From contig NZ_CP035926.1 in assembly GCF_004214815.1 (NCBI RefSeq), positions 1,674,001 to 1,738,000 of the forward strand: DNA of 64,000 nucleotides. The letters run 5' to 3'. A program made the position numbers and the translations under genes. Origin of the DNA: Aliarcobacter thereius LMG 24486. Lineage in GTDB: Bacteria; Campylobacterota; Campylobacteria; Campylobacterales; Arcobacteraceae. The stretch's first letter is position 1, and every line of letters begins with the position of its first letter. Below are positions 46,843 to 53,431 of the stretch, one piece after another. Below the pieces are notes generated by a model. It was not told where the DNA came from. It worked only from the letters and a program-made list of their open reading frames with translations, and did no database searches.

Positions 46843-48732
46843 ATGAAATATTTATATAAAAAAGATAAAGCAAATGTATATAAAAGAAGAATACCAAATA
46901 CCAACACATTTTTTTATTTTAATACAAAAATTTATAATGTTAAAAATGCTCAAAAATTTATAATTATTTTTAATCGTATAAGCTACGATTTTTGGGCATT
47001 TCTAAAATTAATAGATAGGAAAAATATGAATAATATATTTATGCAAGAGATTTTAACTACTTTGAATAATTATAAAGAGAAGGCTCTAGAAGAGTATATA
47101 AGATTAAAAACTACTTCTAAAAAACAAACTCTAAAAAACCTTGAAGAAGAAAGACATAATCATTTACAAAAACTTTTTCCTATAAAAAGACAAGACCCTA
47201 TAATGGGAGAATTTATTTTAAGTGGAGCAGATAAAGAAGTTTTAGAAACTGCTTTTAATAGCTTTAAAAATTTAAGTATTACAGATTATAATCAAAGCAA
47301 AGTTCACTTAAAAAAAATAGGTAAAGAGATAGTAAGTAGAACAACCCCAGAAGTAAAGGAACTTTATAAAAGAGTTAGAAATAGTACAAATGAAAGAGAT
47401 TTACTAGATTTTTTATCTATATTATTAAAAACAGAGTGTGAAATTTTAAAAGAAGATTATAGAAGAGTTGAAAATAGATTTAACACTAGCACAAATAATC
47501 TAGAAAAAAAAGAAGAGAGTTTTACACAACAAGAACTTAAAAACAATAAATCATTAATGGATTTAGAAGATTACTTTTTAAAAGAGTATTGTAAATATAG
47601 TAAAGAACAGCTAGAAGATAGTAAGAATTCAGGTTCAAAACAAAAAAAAGTGAATGAACTGTTTAGAGAATATTTTACAGATAAAGGGGAATATACAAGC
47701 AATTTTATAAGTTTTAATAAGATTGTAGAGATAATAAATATAATCCCTAAAATACCTTTAAAAACTGGTAATATAAAAGGTTTTTATAGCTACTATCAAT
47801 CTTATAAAAATAATCCAAGTTTAACAAATAAAGATGAACTAAGAAGCCCAACAACTACAAACAAAGATTTAAACTCTCTTAAAAGATATATAGAGTTTTT
47901 AGCTTTAAAAGAGTTCATATCTAATCAAGAAGAGAAAGAACTATATATATTAATAAATCAAACAAAAAAAAATCTTGAAAAAAAAGTTATAAAAGGAGAG
48001 ATAAACGAAGAAAAAAATGCCGCTGCTTTTAAAGATAAAATGCTTATAGATATATTTAATAAAAGTAATAAACCTTACTCAATTTTATTTAAAAAACTAT
48101 TAGATAAAAAAATAAATGAAAATGAAAAAGACATCTTAGTAGCTAGATTTTACACTCCTCTTTTAATGTTTTTTACAGGCTCTAGATTGGGGGAAATTGT
48201 TCATATAAAAACGGAAAATTGTCAGATAAAAAATAACAATGAGATATATTTATATATTGAAGCAAACGAACAAAAGGGGCTAAAAACAAGCAATTCAAAA
48301 CGAGTTGTACCACTTCATAATTTTTTAGTAGAAGATTTAAATTTCTTAGAGTTTATAAAAAAAGCAAAAGATGAAAAAAGAGAATATCTATTTAACTCAA
48401 AACTAAAAGATGAAGAAAAAATATCTAAAGAATTTAATAGAGATAAAAGCTTTATAAATAATAATTTAGATAAGGAAGATGAATTCTTTAATAACTCTTA
48501 CTCTTTATACTCTTTTAGACACTCTTATAAAACTCACATGCTCAACCAAGAGATAAACGAAACTGTAATAAACAAACTTACGGGACACCAAGGGGAAGAT
48601 AAAATAGTTCAAGGCTATTTTACAATAGACCATGAAATTTTAAAAAATGTAAATAAATTTAAAAAGCATGAAATAATAGAAGATTGGAGCGATTTTATAG
48701 AGCTTAGTAATTATATTATAAAGAACTTATAA
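46843..48732 (+). CDS. Large tyrosine recombinase (element integrase)
   Basis: 629 residues. A long Lys/Glu-rich helical N-terminal part (about 1-400) precedes the catalytic domain. Arg448 (TGSRLGEIVHI), Arg559 and His560 (YSFRHSYKTHM), His582 (LTGHQG) and the nucleophile Tyr592 (VQGYFTI) are visible. The usual first His of the HxxR box is replaced by Tyr. It probably inserts and excises the element at tRNA-Ser. The start has only a weak, A-rich ribosome binding site. The 180 bases upstream back to attL hold no gene and should contain arm-type sites and its promoter. Confidence 0.9.
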   Translation: MKYLYKKDKANVYKRRIPNTNTFFYFNTKIYNVKNAQKFIIIFNRISYDFWAFLKLIDRKNMNNIFMQEILTTLNNYKEKALEEYIRLKTTSKKQTLKNLEEERHNHLQKLFPIKRQDPIMGEFILSGADKEVLETAFNSFKNLSITDYNQSKVHLKKIGKEIVSRTTPEVKELYKRVRNSTNERDLLDFLSILLKTECEILKEDYRRVENRFNTSTNNLEKKEESFTQQELKNNKSLMDLEDYFLKEYCKYSKEQLEDSKNSGSKQKKVNELFREYFTDKGEYTSNFISFNKIVEIINIIPKIPLKTGNIKGFYSYYQSYKNNPSLTNKDELRSPTTTNKDLNSLKRYIEFLALKEFISNQEEKELYILINQTKKNLEKKVIKGEINEEKNAAAFKDKMLIDIFNKSNKPYSILFKKLLDKKINENEKDILVARFYTPLLMFFTGSRLGEIVHIKTENCQIKNNNEIYLYIEANEQKGLKTSNSKRVVPLHNFLVEDLNFLEFIKKAKDEKREYLFNSKLKDEEKISKEFNRDKSFINNNLDKEDEFFNNSYSLYSFRHSYKTHMLNQEINETVINKLTGHQGEDKIVQGYFTIDHEILKNVNKFKKHEIIEDWSDFIELSNYIIKNL

Positions 48733-48793
48733 TAAAAAACACCATCAAAGCCCGATACAATGGGATTTACAGTGATTTGGCGAGTTTTTATAC

Positions 48794-48865
48794 TATATAG
48801 AGTATATAGAGTATATAGAGTATATAGAGTATATAGAGTATATAGAGTATATAGAGTATGTAGAG
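48794..48865. repeat. Tandem repeat of a 9-bp unit, eight copies
   Basis: TATATAGAG repeated head to tail. Copies 1-7 are identical and the eighth has one change (TATGTAGAG). It lies 61 bases beyond the integrase stop. This is iteron-like spacing, slightly under one helical turn; it could bind an initiator or excision protein, or be a slippage-prone microsatellite. Confidence 0.9.
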
Positions 48866-48905
48866 TATATATTATCTCTTCTATATATAGTATATATTAT
48901 CTCTT
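48866..48905. repeat. 15-bp direct repeat pair
   Basis: TATATATTATCTCTT occurs at 48866-48880 and again at 48891-48905, directly after the 9-bp tandem array. The ten bases between are CTATATATAG, itself a perfect palindrome. Confidence 0.8.
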
Positions 48906-49254
48906 ATAAGTATATACTATATAAAAAAATTATTTACCATCTTCTAGCAATTCTGTTTTTTTCTTTTTTGTTTTTCTAATGTTAATTTATATTATATGTT
49001 TGTTGTTTAAAATATGGTTATAGTTTTTCTTTATTATTTTTGGTGCTTAAACCTTTAAAAAGAAAATAAACTAAAAAGCTTTAGCCCTATAAACTTTAAG
49101 GATAGAAAAAAACAGAATTCTAACCCTTTTAAAAGTTAAAATTCAAGCAAAAAGCCCTATATTAAAGGCTTTAAAACAGTTTTATAAGCTAAGTAACTTA
49201 TAAAAACACTTCATAATGATAATTATGCAAATAAAGACATCCGATAAATTTTGC

Positions 49255-49369
49255 CTAGGGTTTCCCCTAGAAAGTGCAACTCCGCCCAAATTAGTATAGT
49301 TAATATAAGGGCTGCGGTATAGTTGCACCTTTTAAAATATATTGTATAAATACACTTTAAAAGGCACAA
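49255..49369. ncRNA. Candidate structured RNA
   Basis: Successive hairpins in a G+C-rich patch. CTAGGG/CCCTAG is at 49256-49269. GTGCAACT at 49274-49281 pairs perfectly with AGTTGCAC at 49321-49328, enclosing CCGCCC and GGGC-type partial pairing. CCTTTTAAA and TTTAAAAGG pair around 49328-49363. Strand is not certain, since all these stems fold on both. No family is recognised. Confidence 0.4.
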
Positions 49370-49409
49370 GCTGGGAGAGAATTGAACCACAACCGCGCCT
49401 CACTCTCAC
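49332..49409 (-). CDS. Possible 25-residue peptide ORF
   Basis: On the minus strand GAGGAG is followed 3 bases later by a GTG start (a second GTG is 6 bases further), then 25 codons and TAA. The peptide would be basic at the start and hydrophobic at the end (MRVRRGCGSILSQLV then PFKVYLYNIF). TATAAT lies upstream on the same strand at 49449-49444. It could be a leader or toxin-like peptide, or chance. Low confidence. Confidence 0.2.
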   Translation of the reverse strand: MRVRRGCGSILSQLVPFKVYLYNIF

Positions 49410-49732
49410 TTACTCCTCTTTATCTCGCCCCTACCATGGTGTTATTATAGTGATTGTTTAAACTTCAAAAGTATAAATGCTCACACACTTTAGGAAGGCA
49501 TAGAGCCACGCCCAGTTTTGGGTCATGATTAAATTTTTTTGCTATTTTTTTTGAAGTAGTAGAACAATAATAAGAAACTTTTTTTTGTAAAAAATTAACT
49601 ATACTAACTTTTTACCCTACTTCTAGCTCTTTTAAAAATTTAACGAAAAAAGCTTTATAAAGAATATTAGCTTAAAATAAAAAATAATCAAGTGTTTTTA
49701 AGAAAAATTTAAGAAATTACTAAAATTAAAGA

Positions 49733-49793
49733 AATGGGGATTGTTTCGTTTTATGCCCCGCCCCCTAATTCCCCATTAGCGGGGCATTTTTTT
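49733..49793 (+). terminator. Strong terminator with competing/pseudoknot pairing
   Basis: ATGCCCCGC at 49753-49761 pairs perfectly with GCGGGGCAT at 49779-49787, and seven Ts follow. Within the loop, TCCCCATT (49770-49777) is complementary to AATGGGGA (49733-49740) upstream of the stem. The order A-B-A'-B' allows either a pseudoknot or a switch between two folds. It must end a plus-strand transcript begun upstream in the gene-free region. Confidence 0.7.
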
Positions 49794-50164
49794 ACTAAAG
49801 TAAAAAAACAAGTAAAACAAAAAATTACTTAATAAACCTAAAAGGATTACTAATCTATTTTTTATAAATTTTTTTTAATATATATAAAACCAGCCAAGCT
49901 TTTTGTTAAGACAGAACTCTTTTTTAAAAGGGAAGAATAACCCAATTTTTTTTGTAGTGCTTAGGTGTTAAACTAAGCCTATAAACAGCCGAACATTTTT
50001 AAATAATATTGTGCTTTTATAGGTGTAAATTTTATTATATATTTTTATTAATTCTCTTCAATTTTTTTTTATTTTTTTCTCCTTTTGTAAATTTTTATTA
50101 TGTATTGTTATAGGTTTAATTTATTAAATAAATCAAATTTTTATAAAAATTCTGGCAATTCCTA

Positions 50165-50200
50165 ATACCCGTCAAGAAGCTACCGCTTCTTTACGGGTAT
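50165..50200. other. Long two-part hairpin before the HTH-recombinase genes
   Basis: ATACCCGT (50165-50172) and ACGGGTAT (50193-50200) pair perfectly. After a 2x2 internal loop, AGAAGC and GCTTCT pair around TACC. There is no T-run, so it is not a standard terminator. It could be a DNA hairpin site for a recombinase, or an RNA element in the leader of the downstream genes. Confidence 0.7.
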
Positions 50201-50358
50201 AGCCCCCATTTTATCGTATTTCTATACATATCTTATCTCTTTTTTTTGCCAAGCTTTTATTACTACTTGCCAAAAATTTACAAAGTTTGCCTATTTTTTT
50301 AATATTTTTTTTATTTTAAGCTATACTTAAATATAACTTAAACACATAGGAGAACAAT

Positions 50359-50787
50359 ATGCAAAATAATAAAAATTTAAAGCAATTTAAAGAAGCAAAA
50401 GCAGGAGTAAATCTATTTTATAATTTAGTGGAAAATGCAAATTCTTATAATGAATTATTAGAAATATTAAACAATTTATCAGGCTATTTTTTAAGAATAG
50501 GAAATGAAAAAAATAATAGAGTTAATAAGAATATAATAGTTTTTACAGAATATTTTAGAATAGAAGCTAATAAAAAAAGAGATATACAAACAGTTGTAAA
50601 TAATGCAAAAAGTAAGAGATTATCTTTTAAAAAATCTTACAAAGATTATATAGAAGATTATTTAATACTTAGTAAAAGGGGGTATAGCAGCAGAGAAATT
50701 GCAGCCTATTCAGAAAAGCATTTTAAAATAAAAGTAAGTAAAACAACAATAAATAATATTATAAAAGAACATAAGGGGGAAAATTAA
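50359..50787 (+). CDS. Small HTH protein of the element
   Basis: 142 residues, basic. The C-terminal part reads as a helix-turn-helix (GYSSREIAAYSEKHFKIKVS then KTTINNIIKEH), similar to Mob-accessory or recombination-directionality proteins. The N-terminal part is helical. The start has a good AGGAG. Its stop overlaps the next ATG by one base, so it is coupled to the second recombinase and may guide it. No family name can be given. Confidence 0.75.
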   Translation: MQNNKNLKQFKEAKAGVNLFYNLVENANSYNELLEILNNLSGYFLRIGNEKNNRVNKNIIVFTEYFRIEANKKRDIQTVVNNAKSKRLSFKKSYKDYIEDYLILSKRGYSSREIAAYSEKHFKIKVSKTTINNIIKEHKGEN

Positions 50788-51665
50788 TGTTAGGGAAAAG
50801 AGCAAGTGCAAATGCAGTTATAAATGCAATAATGAGTAAAAGCAATGGTATTGGAACAAGTAAAATAGAAGCAAAAAATAGTAGTAATTTAAAAGGTCAA
50901 AATGGGCATAAAATAAGCTCTAAAGCACACTCTATAAGTTCTATGCAAAATTTAAGAACAGTAACGACACAGTATGTAAATTATGTTAAAGAAAATTATA
51001 AGGGGAGAGTTTTAGAAAATATAAACCAAGAAAGTGTTAGAAGCTTTTTAAATACAAAACAAGAAGTATTAAAAGGAAGCAGCCTAAACACTTATATATC
51101 TTCTTTAGGAAAAGTTGCAGATAACTTAAAAGAGTTAGGATATAACAATATAAATAGGCAAGAAATAGTAAGTTATAGAGATGATTTTGATACTTCAAAA
51201 GAGCATATAAATAGAGCTTACAATAATCCACAGGAAATAATAAATAATATGCAAAACAATAGCCCCTATGGATTAAGTGCTGAATTGCAATATAAAGTAG
51301 GTTTAAGGGTGGATGATGCTTTAAACTCAAGCAAATGGACGATAAACAATATAGATAACACTTTAACAATATCAGGAAGCAAAGGGGGAATTAATTATCA
51401 AACAGCCCCATTAAGTAATAGTTTGTTAGAAAAAGTAAGAGAAGCAAAAGAACAAGAATATAAAGGTAATTATACAGAATATAGGGAAACTCTAAAAGAG
51501 AATAGCCAAGAGTGGCATGGAACACATGGCTTAAGATATAATTTTGCACAAAATAGAGTTTTAGAATTACAAGAACAAGGGCTTACTTATTCAGAAGCCC
51601 TAAGCCAAACAAGCTTAGAGCTAGGGCATAGTAGAGAAGAGATAACTTTACACTATTTAAAATAG
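50787..51665 (+). CDS. Second, compact tyrosine recombinase
   Basis: 292 residues. The N-terminal SAM-like DNA-binding domain spans about 45-130. All catalytic positions can be seen: Arg174 (GLRVDDA), Lys near 198 (ISGSKGG), His247 and Arg250 (HGLRYN, the usual following His is Tyr), His281 (LELGHSREE), and nucleophile Tyr290 only two residues from the C-terminus. It is unlike the 629-residue integrase and so probably acts at a different site, such as a dimer-resolution or inversion site in the element. It is translationally coupled to the HTH protein. Confidence 0.85.
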   Translation: MLGKRASANAVINAIMSKSNGIGTSKIEAKNSSNLKGQNGHKISSKAHSISSMQNLRTVTTQYVNYVKENYKGRVLENINQESVRSFLNTKQEVLKGSSLNTYISSLGKVADNLKELGYNNINRQEIVSYRDDFDTSKEHINRAYNNPQEIINNMQNNSPYGLSAELQYKVGLRVDDALNSSKWTINNIDNTLTISGSKGGINYQTAPLSNSLLEKVREAKEQEYKGNYTEYRETLKENSQEWHGTHGLRYNFAQNRVLELQEQGLTYSEALSQTSLELGHSREEITLHYLK

Positions 51666-51683
51666 TTTTAAGTTTAACTTCTC

Positions 51684-51689
51684 TATAAT
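51684..51689 (+). promoter_or_regulatory. -10-like box near the right end of the element
   Basis: CTATAATTCCAG here matches 12 bases around the tRNA operon -10 (46416-46427). No TTGACA lies 17 bases upstream. It could drive transcription outward through attR into tRNA-Cys. Confidence 0.35.
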
Positions 51690-51823
51690 TCCAGCCACAC
51701 AAAAAGATAAGTGCACAAATTTAGCTATATTTAAGTTGGATTTTTGGAGTTTTTGTTGTGAAGTTTTTAGTAGATGCCCAAGTTGTCGAGCTTAAGCTTA
51801 ATTATTAGAATTAACTTAAAATC

Positions 51824-51842
51824 ATCCCTTGTCCTCTGCCAC
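51824..51842 (+). repeat. attR-type 19-bp direct repeat
   Basis: ATCCCTTGTCCTCTGCCAC, identical to the tRNA-Ser end at 46645-46663. No tRNA body precedes it, so it is a stranded copy made by integration. Confidence 0.9.
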
Positions 51843-51887
51843 CTAAAATCATTCAAATCACTTTACTATATGATTTTCTGTACTTTT

Positions 51888-51963
51888 GGAGGTATAGCAA
51901 AGCTGGTAATGCCTCGGATTGCAAATCCGACATGCGTTGGTTCGAGTCCGACTACCTCCTCCA
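51888..51963 (+). tRNA. tRNA-Cys(GCA)
   Basis: The acceptor GGAGGTA pairs with TACCTCC, the discriminator is T, and CCA is encoded. The anticodon stem CGGAT/ATCCG holds GCA. The T-loop is TTCGAGT. It lies 45 bases beyond attR, and was probably next to tRNA-Ser before the element inserted. Confidence 0.95.
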
Positions 51964-52026
51964 TAACAAATTCATAAATAATTTATACTTAACATAATTT
52001 TAAGTTATTCTAATCCATTTTTTAGC

Positions 52027-52032
52027 TATAAT
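52027..52032 (+). promoter_or_regulatory. -10 box for dksA
   Basis: A perfect TATAAT 26 bases before the dksA start; GGAGG precedes the ATG. Confidence 0.5.
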
Positions 52033-52057
52033 ACTGCTTTTAAAATATGGAGGGGAT

Positions 52058-52429
52058 ATGGCAAATAAAAATCAAATAGACGAATTAAAAGATATTCTAC
52101 TTAGTAGAAAAGAAGTTATTTTTACTAATGTTAAAAATAGTAGAGATAGTATTGAGCAACTAAAAGATCAAGGTATGATCGATGATTTGGATTATGCTGA
52201 TTTTGTTAGTGACTCGTTTACGCAAGGAATGATTGCAAACCACCAATTAGAAGAACTAAAACAAATTGAAGATGCACTTAAAAAGATAAAAGATGGAAGC
52301 TATGGTATATGTGATATGTGTGGGGTTAACATTCCTTTAGGTAGATTAAAAGCAAAACCTTTTGCAAAGTTTTGTACTGAGTGCAGAACTGTTTTTGAGC
52401 AAGAGGAAATAAAAAGAGCAAAAATTTGA
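52058..52429 (+). CDS. dksA: DksA/TraR family RNA polymerase-binding protein
   Basis: 123 residues. A helical coiled-coil part is followed by the zinc finger CDMCGVNI-x(n)-FCTEC (two Cys pairs). It binds the RNA polymerase secondary channel and adjusts stable-RNA transcription with ppGpp. The coiled-coil tip residues are not the classic DxxDxA of E. coli DksA but DDLDYADF is similar. Its stop overlaps the truD TTG start. Confidence 0.9.
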   Translation: MANKNQIDELKDILLSRKEVIFTNVKNSRDSIEQLKDQGMIDDLDYADFVSDSFTQGMIANHQLEELKQIEDALKKIKDGSYGICDMCGVNIPLGRLKAKPFAKFCTECRTVFEQEEIKRAKI

Positions 52430-53430
52430 ATATAATAAAAAGAGATTACTTTCTACATGATAAGAAATTAAATTTTAAATTTTTTCAAAATGTAGATGAT
52501 TTTATTGTAGAAGAAGAGCCATTAAGCTTCTCTTCTCATGGAAATTTTTTAGTTTTAAAAGTTAAAAAACAAAACTGTGATACTTGGGAATTATTAGATA
52601 GATTTTCTAAACATCTTGGTATTTTCTCAAATGAGTTAGGTTATGCTGGTTTAAAAGACAAGAATGCAACTACAACTCAATATATAAGTATTCCAAAAAA
52701 GTATCAAAAAGATATTAAAACTTTTAGAAGTAAGAAAATTGAGATATTAGATAGTTTTTTACATAATAAAAAACTTAATATTGGTGATTTAAATGCTAAT
52801 AGATTTAAAATTAATTTAAAAGAAGTTGAGATTGAAGAGCTTTTTATAATTGAAAAAGTTTTAAAGCTTGTAAATAAATCTGGTATGCCAAACTATTTTG
52901 GTTATCAAAGATTTGGTAAAGATGTAGAAGATAATCTTGAAAAAGCAAAAGATCTACTTTTTGATGAATCAAAAATAAAAGATAGAAAACTTGCTAAAAT
53001 GCTTATAAGTGCTTATCAAAGCTCATATTTTAATGCTTGGCTAAAAGAGAGATTAAAATTAAATAAAGAAGAATTTTCCCTTTTAAATGGTGATGTATTC
53101 TTTGATATTAAAAACAATAAGCTATTTACACCAAAAAATATTAATAAAAAAATTATAGATGATTTTAGAAATCATGAAATTACACCAACAGGTCTTCTTC
53201 CTGGAACTGATGTTTTTAAAGCAAGAGATGATGCTTTATTAATTGAACAAAAATATGATAATAGTGAAATAAGAGAAAAAGGTTACAGAAGAGAAGCTAT
53301 TGTATTTCCTAAAATCTTAGATACAAAATATAATAAAGATAAAAAAGAGTTACTTTTAGATTTTGTCTTACCAAAAGGCTCTTATGCAACAGTTTTAATC
53401 GAGCTTTTAGCGAATAGAAACTTCTCTTAA
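52426..53430 (+). CDS. truD: tRNA pseudouridine(13) synthase
   Basis: 334 residues from a TTG that overlaps the dksA stop. The TruD signature LGYAGLKDKNATTTQYISI holds the catalytic Asp. MPNYFGYQRFGKD and the ending REAIVFPK also fit. It makes pseudouridine 13 in tRNA. It is coupled to dksA. Confidence 0.93.
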   Translation: MNIIKRDYFLHDKKLNFKFFQNVDDFIVEEEPLSFSSHGNFLVLKVKKQNCDTWELLDRFSKHLGIFSNELGYAGLKDKNATTTQYISIPKKYQKDIKTFRSKKIEILDSFLHNKKLNIGDLNANRFKINLKEVEIEELFIIEKVLKLVNKSGMPNYFGYQRFGKDVEDNLEKAKDLLFDESKIKDRKLAKMLISAYQSSYFNAWLKERLKLNKEEFSLLNGDVFFDIKNNKLFTPKNINKKIIDDFRNHEITPTGLLPGTDVFKARDDALLIEQKYDNSEIREKGYRREAIVFPKILDTKYNKDKKELLLDFVLPKGSYATVLIELLANRNFS

Positions 53431-53431
53431 A

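Larger units (their letters stand above)
48733..50358. other. 1.6-kb stretch without a clear protein gene inside the element
   Basis: No reading frame of useful length with a good start appears on either strand. From left to right it holds 9-bp tandem repeats (48794-48865), a 15-bp repeat pair (48866-48905), and the hairpins AAAGCC/GGCTTT near 49151-49172 and TTTTATAAG/CTTATAAAA at 49180-49205. A G+C-rich structured block follows (49255-49440), then GGCATAGAGCCACGCCC near 49497, a strong terminator (49733-49793), GCTTAG/CTAAGC and CCTATAAA/TTTATAGG pairings around 49958-50022, and a long hairpin (50165-50200). G+C-rich islands in such an AT-rich background suggest RNA genes or protein-binding DNA structures. 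Confidence 0.7.
46645..51842. mobile_element. tRNA-Ser-integrated element with two tyrosine recombinases
   Basis: About 5.2 kb between identical 19-bp repeats. The left one is the 3' end of the tRNA-Ser gene; the right one is a stranded copy before tRNA-Cys. The integrase gene lies beside the intact tRNA, as in many integrative elements. Contents are the integrase, about 1.6 kb with repeats and structured G+C-rich islands, a small HTH protein, and a second recombinase. No capsid, relaxase, replication initiator, toxin or known defence gene is visible. It may be a satellite, a decayed plasmid-like island, or a minimal integrative element. Confidence 0.88.

Noticed and set aside
48794-48865. 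CRISPR array
   Set aside because: The repeat unit is only 9 bp, with no spacers and no cas genes. It is a simple tandem repeat.
49360-49440. tRNA-like stretch on the minus strand (GGTTCAATTCTCTCCCAG)
   Set aside because: The T-loop-like TTCAATT is flanked by TGTGG and CTCTC, which do not pair, and no matching acceptor or anticodon arm is found. Not called as a tRNA or tmRNA.
51037-51369. Minus-strand 110-residue frame in the second recombinase
   Set aside because: Antisense to a gene with all catalytic residues; Leu/Tyr/Cys-rich shadow without a start site.
46645-51842. Known defence or toxin-antitoxin cargo in the element
   Set aside because: No nuclease, helicase, kinase or toxin motif could be found in any frame of useful length; only the weak 25-codon ORF is mentioned.
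51774-51977. Plus-strand 67-residue reading frame
   Set aside because: It spans attR and tRNA-Cys; no ribosome binding site and no protein-like composition.
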